This document shows, in pieces, positions 46,501 through 51,228 of a DNA stretch of 64,000 bases. The notes beneath the pieces were generated by a model that was not told the origin of the DNA, ran no database searches, and saw nothing but the letters and a program-made list of their open reading frames with translations. This stretch comes from Ursus arctos (lineage: Eukaryota > Chordata > Mammalia > Carnivora > Ursidae): positions 59,156,444 to 59,220,443 of the forward strand of contig NW_026623067.1 of NCBI RefSeq assembly GCF_023065955.2, read 5' to 3'. How positions within the stretch are numbered: the stretch's first letter is position 1; every line of letters starts with the position of its first letter. The position numbers and the translations under genes are program-made.

Positions 46501-47416
46501 CTGATAGCTATAGTTTGAAAATCCAAACCTGAACCTGAAGTGTCCAGAGAGCCAGAAAAGTTAAATAAGGTCTCTCAAACTGGTTACTCCTCGATTCTCC
46601 TCTACAGGTGCTAAGAGCTGGTAGGGGTCATGGAACTCAGAATTTATAAGTGGCTACACATTAGAATCACCTGGAAAACTTTAAAAACATCTGAGGGGAA
46701 GGATGTTGGGAGAACCAAGACTGGCATTCTTAAAAATTCCTCAGGTATCTTCTCCTAGTGTTTCCACACAGAAGTTGACTATTCCCCATCCCAATCTATC
46801 TCAGACCACTAGATATATATTTAATGACTACCAATACATTTAGAATTGTTAAACTTAGTGTATGTAATAATTATGGGCTGCCACAATCTGCCTTTTACGA
46901 TATCATGGAATGCATGCCTATGTCTTCTATATTCCCTGTGCATTAGTTACCAAGTTTTTGGCAATAAAACACTATTATCCTAAGAAAATATTTCAAGAGT
47001 AGAGACTCAAAACTTTAAATTTCCACTGCATAATGACCAGGGCAACACAGTAGCTACCTGTCACAGGTGTGCAGTCTGAAAGCATCAGCAATGAAAACAC
47101 CAAAGAAAACCTGTGTAACTTCTTGGGGCGTTAATGACCTCAAAATGGAATATACAAATGGATAGTCCTTAAAATACTGCACAGGGAATTTTAAAGTAGT
47201 AAAATGCATTTCAGACTACTGATAAAGCCTGCTGCTTCTGGTTACAGTTTCTCCCCCATTCCCTATTAAGAAAAACTGATGAAGATAAAAATATACTAGT
47301 TTAAGTAAAGTAACTGAAGCTGAAGTACATTTAATTTTACAAGAAAAGCTTACATTAACGTGCAGGATGGGTATTTTCTTATGATTTACTCCAAACTTCC
47401 TCAAGTTGGAAAACAT
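2821..47416 (-). CDS. GFM2: Mitochondrial elongation factor G2, 16 coding exons (C-terminus off window)
   Basis: EF-G2mt works in the mitochondrial matrix. With the recycling factor MRRF it splits 55S ribosomes after termination, and it is not the translocase (known of the family). The spliced frame is 1726 nt, 575 codons plus one base, against 779 residues in human, so about 200 codons lie left of the window. Visible in order: a basic N-terminus of ~45 residues like a transit peptide; G1 AHIDAGKT (exon 5); G2 region RERGITI and G3 DTPGH (exons 6-7); G4 NKMD (exon 8); G5 region CGSALKN (exon 12); domain II (exons 13-15); domain III with [11 protein letters not shown] (exon 17), where domain IV begins. 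All introns are GT-AG and exon phases join without a break. The start is the first ATG of exon 2 and aligns with the human start. No in-frame stop or frameshift is seen, so the gene looks functional. Confidence 0.96.
3152..3360 (+). mobile_element. Can-SINE, first of a tandem pair
   Basis: GGGCACCTCGGTGGCTTAGA head, A-rich tail. Preceded by AAAAGTGAATTGCT, which recurs after the tail. Confidence 0.88.
3375..3478 (+). mobile_element. Short Can-SINE, second of a tandem pair
   Basis: GAGCACCTGATTGGCTTAGT head, CATGCAACTCTTGATCTCAG body, no CT-rich middle, A-rich end. Followed by AAAGTAAATTGCC, a third decayed copy of the flanking repeat. Confidence 0.82.
3560..3800 (+). mobile_element. Degenerate LTR-like fragment
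   Basis: CTGGTCAATGGAACAGGAAT followed by GGCAACTTCTGGGTTATACC resembles the same old element class as 8600-8990. Weak. Confidence 0.35.
3948..4147 (-). mobile_element. Can-SINE, older subtype
   Basis: TTTTTAAAAGATTTTTATTT left, AATTGAGGTGCCCA right. A G-rich insertion (GTAGGGGGTGGAGGGTAGGG) in the body is peculiar to this copy. Confidence 0.87.
4290..4765 (+). mobile_element. Degenerate LTR-like element
   Basis: AATAAAAACTCTGACCAGGG with TGGTTGGCAATACTC and a later CTATTTGTCTCTTCCTTTGG follows the order of mammalian ERVL-type LTRs. Heavily decayed, no internal genes. Confidence 0.5.
4851..4883. repeat. (TG)n microsatellite
   Basis: CTGTGTGTGTGTATGTGTGTG and on, one interrupting A. Confidence 0.95.
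5015..5197 (+). mobile_element. Can-SINE, older subtype
   Basis: GGGGCATCTTGGTGGCTAGT head, CTCTCAAATAAAATCTT then A-run. Confidence 0.86.
5198..5952. other. GFM2 intron 16, 3' part, nothing recognised
   Basis: Possible old LTR-like wording near 5560-5700 but too weak to call. Confidence 0.5.
5953..6029 (-). CDS. GFM2: GFM2 exon 16 (domain III)
   Basis: 77 nt, acceptor tatcccttag, donor gtatgc. It codes [20 protein letters not shown] then DPDSGQ, the first helix of domain III. It ends in phase 0. Confidence 0.95.
6185..6560 (+). repeat. Probable L2 LINE relic
   Basis: CTGGGAAGGCCTCTCCAAGA, TTCCAGACACAGGAAATGGC, ATGTAAGGTTTTGTAAGCCA and GGGAAGCCACTGAAGGGTTT follow a very common ancient mammalian repeat that I take as L2. 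Two 60-80 codon frames here on the minus strand are by chance. Confidence 0.55.
6561..8589. other. GFM2 intron 15, mostly unassigned
   Basis: Apart from the MER5-like relic at 7225-7335 I recognise nothing. Frames on both strands are short and unsupported. Confidence 0.55.
7225..7335 (+). mobile_element. hAT-type MER5-like DNA transposon relic
   Basis: CACCTGGAGCCTATTAGAAA, then CAAAATCTCACATTCCAGAC and GAATCCGAGTCTGCACTTAA fit the well known MER5 element. No terminal repeats are resolvable. Confidence 0.65.
8590..8990 (+). mobile_element. Degenerate LTR-like element
   Basis: CAGACTCCCTTGCAACTGAG, TAGCCAATGACACAGAAGAA and near the end GAAATAAACTTTTGTCATTA, then AACAACTGTTATTTGAGG. This order, with a late AATAAA, is that of an old mammalian LTR. 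Family not named. Confidence 0.5.
8991..9563. other. GFM2 intron 15 next to exon 15, nothing recognised
   Basis: A-rich sequence. Possibly old LINE text near 9020-9110 (GGAGTCTGGGCTTGTGCTGT), too weak to call. Confidence 0.45.
9564..9753 (-). CDS. GFM2: GFM2 exon 15
   Basis: 190 nt, acceptor tgcttacag, donor gtacaa. It codes [20 protein letters not shown], then a charged stretch [16 protein letters not shown] and [15 protein letters not shown]. The charged insert is typical of EF-G2mt. The end moves into domain III. Confidence 0.96.
9754..10397. other. GFM2 intron 14, upper part, nothing recognised
   Basis: AT-rich intron including the acceptor tract of exon 15. Confidence 0.6.
10415..10594 (-). 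mobile_element. Can-SINE, older subtype
   Basis: AAATAAAATCTTTTTAATAA left, CACCCAGATGCCC right. 17-base target duplication GACTGTGGAAATTTTAT at 10398 and 10595, still perfect. Confidence 0.93.
10795..10910 (+). repeat. Probable L2 LINE relic
   Basis: CACCTACTATGTGTGAGGCA, CTGATCTAGGAACTAAAGAG and CCTTGCCCTCGTGGAGCCTT, a typical ancient repeat phrase. Confidence 0.65.
11287..11386 (-). CDS. GFM2: GFM2 exon 14 (domain II)
   Basis: 100 nt, acceptor tttttacag, donor gtaagt. It codes [20 protein letters not shown] then [13 protein letters not shown], the end of the domain II barrel. The intron to exon 13 is only 84 nt, the shortest of the gene. Confidence 0.95.
11471..11611 (-). CDS. GFM2: GFM2 exon 13 (domain II)
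   Basis: 141 nt, acceptor caatttgtag, donor gtaagt. It codes [20 protein letters not shown], then [11 protein letters not shown]. This is the start of the domain II beta-barrel. Confidence 0.96.
11612..12279. other. GFM2 intron 12, nothing recognised
   Basis: No repeats or frames with support. Confidence 0.55.
12280..12460 (-). repeat. MIR SINE relic
   Basis: Reverse MIR text: ATTCTTGTAACAATCCAGTG, TCTGCATTTTACAGGTGAGA, GGAAGAGCTGGGATCCAGGC. Confidence 0.7.
12840..13045 (+). mobile_element. Can-SINE in GFM2 intron 12
   Basis: GGGGTGCCTGGGTGGCTCAG head, CAAATAAATAAATAAAATCT tail and A-run. It ends 165 bases before exon 12 on the genomic + axis. Confidence 0.93.
13210..13358 (-). CDS. GFM2: GFM2 exon 12 (G5)
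   Basis: 149 nt, acceptor tgctttatag, donor gtgagt. It codes [20 protein letters not shown] followed by [20 protein letters not shown] is the G5 region and ends the nucleotide pocket. It ends with two bases of a Leu codon. Confidence 0.96.
13359..14084. other. GFM2 intron 11, nothing recognised
   Basis: AT-rich. Includes the acceptor tract of exon 12. Confidence 0.55.
14085..14194 (+). mobile_element. Short Can-SINE
   Basis: GGCGGGTTCAGTTGGTGGCG head, CCCTATGTTGGGCATAGAGC, A-rich end. Weak flanking repeat AACACTTTACTT and AACAACTTTACTT. Confidence 0.78.
14195..15479. other. GFM2 introns around exon 11, nothing recognised
   Basis: Outside exon 11 (14805-14885) only AT-rich DNA. A 68-codon minus frame near 15160-15366 has no family match that I can defend. 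Confidence 0.5.
14805..14885 (-). CDS. GFM2: GFM2 exon 11
   Basis: 81 nt, 27 codons, acceptor tttctttatag, donor gtaaat. It codes [20 protein letters not shown] and ends LLPAEK, an acidic helical part of the G' region. Confidence 0.95.
15480..15682 (+). mobile_element. Can-SINE with expanded AAAT tail
   Basis: GGTACCTGGGTGGCTCAGTT head. The tail has grown to about ten AAAT units (15622-15663), then AAAATCT and poly(A). Confidence 0.92.
15809..16012 (+). repeat. MIR SINE relic
   Basis: TGAAGTCAAACTGCCTGGAA, later TACCTACCTCACAGGGGGAG and AGTACGCAGTAAGTGTAATT follow the MIR order. Ancient and diverged. Confidence 0.65.
16090..16890 (-). mobile_element. L1 3' fragment
   Basis: Reverse-strand L1 end: GGCATAATGTCCTCAAGGTT, TGAATAATATTCCATTATAT, CCTTTTGGTCATTATGAATA. 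Strongly diverged. Same orientation as GFM2. Confidence 0.82.
17034..17262 (+). repeat. MIR SINE relic
   Basis: GCTCTATCTCCAAGTGAAGA, CTGGGCTCAGATTTCCACCT, GTTGTGAGGATTAAGTAATA and CCTCAGTAACTGTTACCC are MIR landmarks in order. Confidence 0.8.
17553..17749 (+). mobile_element. Can-SINE
   Basis: AGGGCGCCTGAGTGGCTCAG head, poly(A). Perfect 13-base duplication AACTTTGAGGGTG at 17540 and 17750. Confidence 0.95.
17828..18640 (+). mobile_element. Old L1 3' fragment split by a SINE
   Basis: TTTGACCCAGCAATTCCATT and following ORF2-end text, continuing after the SINE at 17986-18190 with CCATTTATGTAAAGTTCAAA and ACACTTGACCTATTCCAGAT. Confidence 0.75.
17986..18190 (+). mobile_element. Can-SINE, young subtype, inside an old L1
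   Basis: GGGGCGCCTGGGTAGCGCAG head, long poly(A). Duplication AAAAAGAAGACATA on both sides. Confidence 0.94.
18712..18891 (-). CDS. GFM2: GFM2 exon 10 (G' subdomain)
   Basis: 180 nt, exactly 60 codons, acceptor gacttgcag, donor gtaaaa. It starts [20 protein letters not shown] and ends RNDLIEQ. It is the EF-G-specific G' insert. Confidence 0.96.
19113..19520 (-). mobile_element. Older SINE split by a younger one
   Basis: Left part 19113-19280 (T-run, AGAAAGAGAGAAAGAAATAG, GACCCTGAGATCATGACCTG) and right part from 19485 (GAATGAGCCACTTAGGTGCCCC). The pieces join across the inserted SINE. Confidence 0.88.
19281..19484 (+). mobile_element. Can-SINE, young subtype, nested in an older SINE
   Basis: GGCCGCCTGGGTGGCACAGC head, poly(A). 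Target duplication AAGAGTCAGACTGATG before, AAGAGTCAGACTGACG after. Its right end is 74 bases from GFM2 exon 9. Confidence 0.94.
19558..19618 (-). CDS. GFM2: GFM2 exon 9
   Basis: 61 nt, acceptor ctttctgcag, donor gttggt. It codes [20 protein letters not shown], a helix of the G domain near the start of the G' insert. It ends in phase 0. Confidence 0.94.
19619..20779. other. GFM2 intron 8, mostly single-copy-looking
   Basis: Contains the source-like 79-bp segment (20547-20625). Nothing else recognised. Confidence 0.6.
20547..20625 (+). repeat. 79-bp segment copied inverted at 22788-22866 (source-like copy)
   Basis: Runs from TGCATTGGATACATG to CTAGGAACTACCTGC. The reverse complement of 22788-22866 has the same length and differs at 4 positions. 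The DNA around this copy is ordinary intron and matches no repeat I know, so this is likely the source. Confidence 0.93.
20780..20868 (-). CDS. GFM2: GFM2 exon 8 (G4 NKMD)
   Basis: 89 nt, acceptor tttgtcttag, donor gtattt. It codes [20 protein letters not shown] followed by [13 protein letters not shown] is the guanine-specifying G4 motif. It is separated from exon 7 by a 10.9 kb intron that holds a long L1. Confidence 0.97.
21187..21388 (+). mobile_element. Can-SINE, older subtype
   Basis: GGGGCCCGAGTGGCTCAGTT head. Flanked by AAGAATTAGAAGATG and AAGAATTAGAAGACG. Confidence 0.9.
21800..22495 (-). mobile_element. L1 3' fragment
   Basis: Reverse-strand L1 text such as GTGAATGAGCAATTAGATTA, ATTTGCATTTCCCTGATAAC and TATTGGGTTGTTAGTTTTTA. 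It lies immediately left of the AT-rich palindrome. Confidence 0.8.
22788..22866 (-). repeat. 79-bp inverted copy inside a palindrome loop
   Basis: Runs from GCAGGTAGTTACTAGG to CATGTATCTAATGCA. Same length as its partner with four substitutions and no gap. Bounded on both sides by TA- and TG-rich simple sequence. Confidence 0.93.
22886..22935. repeat. (TA)n-rich microsatellite
   Basis: Alternating TA with few interruptions, at the inner edge of the right palindrome arm, followed by a C-run at 22939-22947. Confidence 0.9.
22931..24250 (+). mobile_element. Old L1 3' UTR sequence, interrupted near 23.12-23.56 kb
   Basis: The text GTACCCTTCACCTAGATTCA (23017 on) and, further on, CCTAAATACTTCAGCCTGTA and TAACATATAGTCTATATTAA resembles the long 3' UTR of old mammalian L1 families. 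The middle part, with CCCCCAATAAATCTCC at 23469, looks like a separate inserted element of unknown family. Confidence 0.55.
24338..24935 (+). mobile_element. Probable solo LTR (split by a SINE)
   Basis: A stretch beginning TGTTAGGAGAGGCAGTGACC and ending after AATAAAGTTCTCTGTCCCTG and a T/C-rich tail has LTR-like layout with a poly(A) signal near the end. No retroviral genes adjoin. The family is not recognised and the borders are approximate. Confidence 0.5.
24538..24739 (-). mobile_element. Can-SINE in a probable solo LTR
   Basis: Reversed copy with a perfect 18-base duplication AAAATATATGTGTTTTCT at 24520 and 24740, among the longest in the window. Confidence 0.95.
25255..25560 (+). repeat. 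Tandem GC-rich repeats in the L1 5' UTR
   Basis: The core CCAGACTGAAAACC recurs with period close to 75 bases (near 25327, 25402 and 25477), each followed by GAACTCCGGAGCGC-like text. A weaker half-unit lies between them. Such monomer-like repeats are seen in L1 promoters of other mammals. Confidence 0.75.
26054..26895 (+). pseudogene. L1 ORF1 remnant
   Basis: An ATG frame of 123 codons beginning [14 protein letters not shown], with a coiled-coil heptad region ([19 protein letters not shown]) typical of the L1 RNA-binding ORF1 protein. It is stopped by TGA at 26423-26425. The homologous frame continues after the stop with further lesions (for example a stop at 26636-26638). Confidence 0.88.
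27314..27509 (-). mobile_element. Can-SINE inserted in L1 ORF2
   Basis: Reversed copy (poly-T then AAGATTTTATTTATTCGACA, ending CAGGCGCCCCT). Target duplication ACACTTTATTATT at 27301 and 27510. Younger than the L1 it splits. Confidence 0.93.
27601..27798 (-). mobile_element. Can-SINE inserted in L1 ORF2, second
   Basis: Reversed copy with target duplication CACAAGCCAACT at 27589 and 27799. Only about 90 bases of L1 separate it from the neighbouring SINE, so two insertions hit the same part of ORF2. Confidence 0.92.
31760..31848 (-). CDS. GFM2: GFM2 exon 7 (G3)
   Basis: 89 nt, acceptor tttttcttag, donor gtaaaa. It completes G3 with [20 protein letters not shown]. The catalytic His of translational GTPases follows the G3 Gly. 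It ends in phase 0. Confidence 0.96.
31905..32500 (+). mobile_element. L1 3' fragment in GFM2 intron 6
   Basis: ORF2-end text (CACAGCAACACTCTTCAGAA, CATCAATGGATGAATGGTAT) running to TTTTTACCACAATTTAAAAG. An old copy with no clear duplication. It fills most of the 709-base intron between exons 7 and 6. Confidence 0.8.
32558..32683 (-). CDS. GFM2: GFM2 exon 6 (G2, start of G3)
   Basis: 126 nt, acceptor ctttgttag, donor gtatgg. It holds switch I with [11 protein letters not shown] and reaches DTPG of the G3 motif, which is completed by His at the start of exon 7. Confidence 0.97.
32758..32945 (-). mobile_element. Can-SINE, old
   Basis: TTTTTTTAGAGAAAGAGAGT left, CATCCAGGCACCCC right, many changes. 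Located about 75 bases upstream of GFM2 exon 6 in the gene's direction. Confidence 0.82.
33222..33418 (+). repeat. MIR SINE relic
   Basis: AGACAGACCTAGATTTAAGT, GCAGGGTTGTTGTAAAAATG and AGTACTGAGTTCAGTAAATA follow MIR order. Confidence 0.8.
33419..33967. other. GFM2 intron 5, nothing recognised
   Basis: AT-rich sequence ending at the G-run that opens the older L1. Confidence 0.55.
35986..36183 (+). mobile_element. Can-SINE in ORF1 of the older L1
   Basis: Head GGGCGCCTGGGTAGCGCAGT, poly(A) tail, perfect 16-base target duplication AAGAAGTGGCATGTTA at 35970 and 36184. A young subtype. Confidence 0.95.
39272..39475 (-). mobile_element. Can-SINE in ORF2 of the older L1
   Basis: Reversed copy (TTTTTTTTTAAAGATTTTAC at the left, CCACCCAGGTCCTCC at the right) with an AGAGTGAGTGAGAGAGCACG body. 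An older subtype with degraded duplication. Confidence 0.87.
40503..40549. repeat. (CA)n microsatellite inside the older L1
   Basis: ACACACATACACACATACAC followed by a pure CA run. It lies where L1 ORF2 text reads through AAGATGTGGT and resumes TGAAATATTACTGAGCC, so it grew within the element. Confidence 0.95.
40622..40757 (+). mobile_element. Short Can-SINE (older subtype)
   Basis: ACCTGGGTGGCTCAGTTGGT head, ATGCAACTCTTGATC body, A-rich end. It lacks the CT-rich middle of the long subtype. It abuts the next SINE. Confidence 0.85.
40758..40976 (+). mobile_element. Can-SINE (young subtype) next to an older one
   Basis: GGGGCGCCTGGGTAGCGCAG head, CT-rich middle, AAATAAATAAAATCTT and an A-rich tail. 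It sits in the A-tail of the preceding SINE, a common landing place. Confidence 0.92.
41120..41890 (+). mobile_element. L1 3' fragment
   Basis: Typical ORF2-end and 3' UTR text (AATTCACTGCAGCATTAATA, ATCTATAGATGAATGGATAA) ending in TTTTTACCACAATTTAAAAA. It is a second L1 tail directly after the first, from a different family. Confidence 0.8.
41891..43307. other. GFM2 intron 5, 5' part, mostly unassigned
   Basis: Apart from a weak MER5-like relic near 42.5 kb, 42.6-43.26 kb is more GC-balanced and may be a decayed interspersed element, but I cannot name it. Confidence 0.5.
42420..42555 (+). mobile_element. Possible MER5-like relic
   Basis: GGGGATTCAAATGTGCATAA then GTCAAGAACCACAG resembles the right end of MER5. 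The left side is unclear. Confidence 0.4.
43308..43405 (-). CDS. GFM2: GFM2 exon 5 (G1 P-loop)
   Basis: 98 nt, acceptor ttttaaacag, donor gttaga. It codes [20 protein letters not shown] and on to the start of switch I. AHIDAGKT is the phosphate-binding G1 loop of translational GTPases. The donor (GAG|gttaga) is the weakest of the set. Confidence 0.97.
43832..43889 (-). CDS. GFM2: GFM2 exon 4
   Basis: 58 nt, acceptor ctttccattag, donor gtgagt. It codes the linker [18 protein letters not shown] just before the GTPase domain and ends with two bases of a Lys codon. Confidence 0.94.
44085..44282 (-). mobile_element. Can-SINE in GFM2 intron 3
   Basis: AAAATTTTATTTATTTATTT left, CACCCAGGTGCCCC right. 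Flanked by TAAGATAAA copies. Confidence 0.9.
44283..45104. other. GFM2 intron 3, nothing recognised
   Basis: Plain AT-rich intron between two SINEs. Confidence 0.6.
45118..45298 (-). mobile_element. Can-SINE in GFM2 intron 3
   Basis: TTTAAGATTTTATTTATTTA left, ACACCCAGGTGCTCC right. Duplication AAGCATCAAG at 45105 and 45299. Confidence 0.92.
45756..45840 (-). CDS. GFM2: GFM2 exon 3
   Basis: 85 nt, acceptor cttgctag, donor gtacaa. It codes [20 protein letters not shown] and on to SSLPG. It is rich in Arg and Lys with almost no acidic residues, as expected for the rest of a mitochondrial presequence. It ends after one base of the Gly codon. Confidence 0.93.
46195..46262 (-). mobile_element. 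Small L1 fragment
   Basis: TAACTGATGTATAATTAACA and GTTTCAAGTGTATTGAACAA resemble the reverse strand of an L1 3' UTR. Short, so weakly supported. Confidence 0.45.
46283..46488 (-). mobile_element. Can-SINE, older subtype
   Basis: T-run, AAGATTTATTTGAGAGAGAG, end CACCCAGGTGCCCCAAG. 14-base duplication CTCCAGGTGATTCT at 46269 and 46489. Confidence 0.92.
46645..46758 (+). mobile_element. MER5-like DNA transposon relic
   Basis: CACATTAGAATCACCTGGAA followed by ACTTTAAAAACATC and, at the end, TTCTTAAAAATTCCTCAGGT, as in MER5. Confidence 0.65.
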
Positions 47417-48081
47417 GTCAACCCTCTAAACTGTTATTCTCTGAAAAAGAAATACACAAAATTTTAAAACTAAGTTTATGTACTATATACCAGTAAGACA
47501 TATGTAAAGTAAGGCAGATGTAATATATATATGGTAAAAATGTATTACATTTTAAAAGTAGGTACAGCATTTTTAGCTATCAAAAAAACTCAATGCATCA
47601 TTCAAAAACGAAAATTCTGACATGTGAGAAATATGGTTCTCAAGCTAAAATGTTCTTTATTTTTTCAACATGCTTTAATTCTTCAAGATACGAACATACT
47701 GTAGAAAAAGACTGAGATTACAAAAATATATTGCAGCAATTACAATGTATTTATATGATTACATAGAATTTAGTATAGAAAGGTAAGCATCTACATGTTA
47801 ACTTGGTGATTTCTCATTGGTAGTGTAACTTATTGGTTTACCTGTATATTGATTTTTCTAAATAAATATGTAAAAAAATACACAAAAGCAAGTCCTCTTC
47901 TGTGATTATAAAAACCAAGTATCTTTGGTTTAAAAACATTTACTGAATATGAACTATGTTTCAAGTACACTATCAAAGCTATGAGAAGTTCATGGAAGCA
48001 CTGAGACTAGGTAGGGAGCAGAAAGCAGGGAGACATTGGGTGCCATGTTATAGAAGAAACCATGTCAAAACTCATCACTTT
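46759..48081. other. GFM2 introns around exon 2, nothing recognised
   Basis: Outside exon 2 (47354-47440) no repeats are clear. Possible L2 text near 47940-48060. Confidence 0.5.
47354..47440 (-). CDS. GFM2: GFM2 exon 2 (start codon)
   Basis: The acceptor is tttctttttcag at 47441-47452 and the donor is gtaagc at 47348-47353. The exon has 24 nt of 5' UTR, then ATG at 47416 down to 47414 and 21 codons beginning [14 protein letters not shown]. It ends in phase 0. The peptide is basic and aligns with the first 21 residues of human GFM2. It is the start of the mitochondrial targeting sequence. Confidence 0.93.
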
Positions 48082-48186
48082 GGGGCACCTGGCTGCCTCA
48101 CTTGATGGAGTATGCAACTCTTGATCTCAGGGTTTTAAGTTTGAACTCCACATTGGGTATGGAGATTACTTAAAAAATTAGATCTT
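48082..48186 (+). mobile_element. Short Can-SINE
   Basis: TGGGGCACCTGGCTGCCTCA head, ATGCAACTCTTGATCTCAGG, ends in A-rich sequence. The same short class as at 3375 and 40622. Confidence 0.8.
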
Positions 48187-48265
48187 TTTAAAAACTCATT
48201 ATTTTTCCTCCTAATCTGTTCCTTTCTATGTTTTAAAACAGCCACATTCACTAACTCTCATTTAT

Positions 48266-48448
48266 CATTATTATTTTTTTTAGAGAGAGCACGGGGGTCC
48301 TGGGGGGGGAGGGGGCGGAGGCAGAATCTGATGCGGTCCCCACGTACAGTGTGCAATCTGATGCAGGGCTTGATCTCACAACCCTGAGATCATGACCTAA
48401 GCCAAAATCAAGAGCAGACTGATTTACCAACTGAGCCACCCAGGCACG
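48266..48448 (-). mobile_element. Can-SINE, older subtype
   Basis: TTATTATTTTTTTTAGAGAG left, CACCCAGGCACGA right. Flanked by CACTAACTCTCATTTA and CACTAACCCTCATTTA. Confidence 0.85.
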
Positions 48449-48680
48449 ACTCACTAACCCTCATTTAGGAAGTCATCAAATCCTTGTGATTTTATTTCCT
48501 AAATTTATCTTGAATCCATTCCCTCTTCTTCGCTTCCAGTGCCAAAGCTCAGGACGTTTGCAATATCATGCATGTCAGATCCACTCTAAAACAGAACGAC
48601 AGATTTTAGCAGAACAAAATACAAAAAAACTCACTAATAGGGTTTTATTCCACGTTGCAACTAAGAAACTACTTGTCAAC

Positions 48681-49410
48681 AATTGCTGGAGAGGATGTGG
48701 AGAAAGGGGATCCCTCCTACACTGTTGGTGGGAATGCAAGTTGGTACAGCCACTTTGGAAAACAGTGTGGAGGTCCCTTAAAAAGTTAAAAATTGGGCTA
48801 CCCTATGACCCAGCATTGCACTACTGGGTATTTACCCCAAAGATACAGACGTAGTGAAGAGAAGGGCCATATGCACCCCAATGTCTATAGCAGCATTGTC
48901 CACAATAGCCAAATCGTGGAAGGAACCAAGATGCCCTTCAACAGATGACTGGATTGAGAAGTTGTGGTCCATATATACAATGGAATATTACTCAGCTATC
49001 AGAAAGAACGAGTTCTCAACATTTGCTGCAACATGGACGGCAATGGAGGAGATGATGCTAAGTGAAATAAGTCAAGCAGAGAAAAACAATTATCATATGA
49101 TTTCTCTCATCTATGGAACATAAGAACTAGGAAGATCAGGGGAAGAAAGGGATAAAGAAAGGGGGGGTAATCAGAAGGGGGAATAAAACATGAGAGACTA
49201 TGGACTATGAGAAACAAACTGAGGGCCTCAGAGGGGAGGGGGGTGGGGGAATGGGATAGACCGGTGATGGGTAGTAAGGAGGGCACATATTGCATGGTGC
49301 ACTGGGTGTTATACGCAACTAATGAATCATCGAACTTTACATCAGAAACCAGGGATGTACTACATGGTGACTAACATAATAAAAAAAAATTAAAAAAAAA
49401 AAAAAAAAAA
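48681..49410 (+). mobile_element. 5'-truncated L1 3' end (same family as the 25-31 kb L1)
   Basis: It starts within ORF2 (TGCTGGAGAGGATGTGGAGA) and ends in a long poly(A). The target duplication is AGAAACTACTTGTCAA before and AGAAACTACTACTTGTCAA after. It matches 30760-31490 almost base for base over long runs, so both are the same young family. The frame is broken. Confidence 0.92.
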
Positions 49411-50229
49411 GAAACTACTACTTGTCAAAGCCTGGTAGAGCATCTAAGGTCATCCACAATTTTCTGTAAAGATTATTAAAATACTCGATACCTTTCCCAA
49501 CCACCTGTATGACCTACGTGTATAAGGCTGGATATTCTTCAGATAGTTCAATCAAAAAAAAAAATCATACATACATACTAACAAATACAGAAGGTGATAG
49601 ATGCCAGCTGTTTTCTCTTATGCCCAACATTAAAGAGACTTGCAAAATTGTAAGGCAAGGTAAAACAGTCCTCAAACTTATTTTGTTTTGTAAAATAAAA
49701 GGTATTTCTCATAAAACTATATTACTTACATTAAGATTTAGTGTATTTATTAAGTTTAAGTGAATTACTAAAATATTTTGAAGTTTTCATTTCTAATAGT
49801 TGAATATGAATTATAACCTGCATAAACAAAACTCTTTGGAGCTCTAAATCATTTTTAAGAGTGTGAAGCGTTATTATAGACTAAATTTGGAAAACTTATT
49901 ACAAACCCTGTTTCCCCCAGTGAATGCCCATGATTAATTTAGGTTATAGAAAGGAAAAAAAAATGGTTTACTAAATATTAGAAAAACTAGCCAACAGAAT
50001 CCATCTTGTATATATTAATGGTTAAGAGGTTAAATTTTTTTACTTTAAAATGTGAATTTGAGGAAAATTAAGTAAATAATAACACAGGTGACATTCAGAT
50101 ATGACCAGTCTTAAAAAGTAGCACTCAAATCACTCAAGTGGGAGATACTGCTTTAATCCATTATTTACACATATCCTTCAAATAAAGAACTTCCTCTCAA
50201 CACTTACCTTCTCAAAAACATTTAAATAA
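49411..50229. other. GFM2 intron 1, nothing recognised
   Basis: AT-rich, no supported frame. Confidence 0.6.
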
Positions 50230-50630
50230 ATAGGTTCTTAATACAACAAAATCTGTTCCCAACTATCTTCATGACTTGTACTCTCCTATTCCCTACTCTA
50301 TCTATACCAGGGAGCTCTAGCCAAAATTCCCCAGAAACATCATACTTTGGCACCTTCCCACTTTTGTATGTAATGTTGCCACTGCCTGAAAGCAATCCTA
50401 AAATCCCCAAGACTCCATTCTTGGTCAATTTCCATTTGATCTTCATGCCCCAACTTGAAAGCTTTTCCTAATTTCCTAGAAAGTTTTAATACTATCTTTC
50501 CTATGTTTCCATAACACTTGGAACTTGTATTTACTCATGACAAATACGGTAGTCACAAGCTCTCTCCATTCTGTGAGCTCTCCAAAAGGAGGGATCTTCT
50601 AACAACACGGCCCAGCACAATGCTTCATTT
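50230..50630 (+). repeat. Probable L2 LINE 3' relic
   Basis: TTTGATCTTCATGCCCCAAC, TTTCCATAACACTTGGAACT, TCTGTGAGCTCTCCAAAAGG and CGGCCCAGCACAATGCTTCA follow L2 3' end order. Confidence 0.6.
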
Positions 50631-50987
50631 TTTGACCTATTAAGTTGATGAGGATCCTCCAGTGATGGAGGATTTTCTTCCTTCCCATGGATCAATGATT
50701 TTCAACAAAAATGGTTACCTACTACAGGTGCTATCAAGTGAGTTATTCTGTAAGGCCCAAACCTCCTTCAGGCCTGGAGAATAAGGTGTTCCACTGAATG
50801 TTGTAACACCTAATGGTACAAGCGCAACAATGAGGAAGAAAAACGGGTAAATACCCATTCTACATTACTGGCAACAAGTTACACCACCAATAAACAAAAA
50901 GAACCCATGTTTTTTTTGTTGTTGTTGTTTTTTTAATCAGCAGAGTATCATGCCTGTAAGGCCTAATATACAAAAAGAGAAATCATG

Positions 50988-51190
50988 GGGGTGCCTGGGT
51001 GGCTGAGTTGGTTAAGCATCTGCCCTCAGTTCAGGTGATAACCTAAGGGTCCTGGGATCAAGCCCTTCATTGGGCTCCCTGCTCAGCGGGCAGTCAGCTT
51101 CTCCCTCTTCCTCTGCCCCTCCTCCTGCTCAGGCTCTCACTCACTCTCTTGTCTCTCAAATAAATAAAATCTTAAAAAAAAAAAGAAAGA
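50988..51190 (+). mobile_element. Can-SINE in GFM2 intron 1
   Basis: GGGGGTGCCTGGGTGGCTGA head, CAAATAAATAAAATCTT tail. Flanked by GAGAAATCATGG and GACAAATCATGG. Confidence 0.92.
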
Positions 51191-51228
51191 GAGAGACAAA
51201 TCATGGACCACTAAAGAACAATCACAGG

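Noticed and set aside
48486..49123. Two frames of 122 and 89 codons with Cys-rich text
   Set aside because: They are the broken ORF2 end of the truncated L1, not a host gene.
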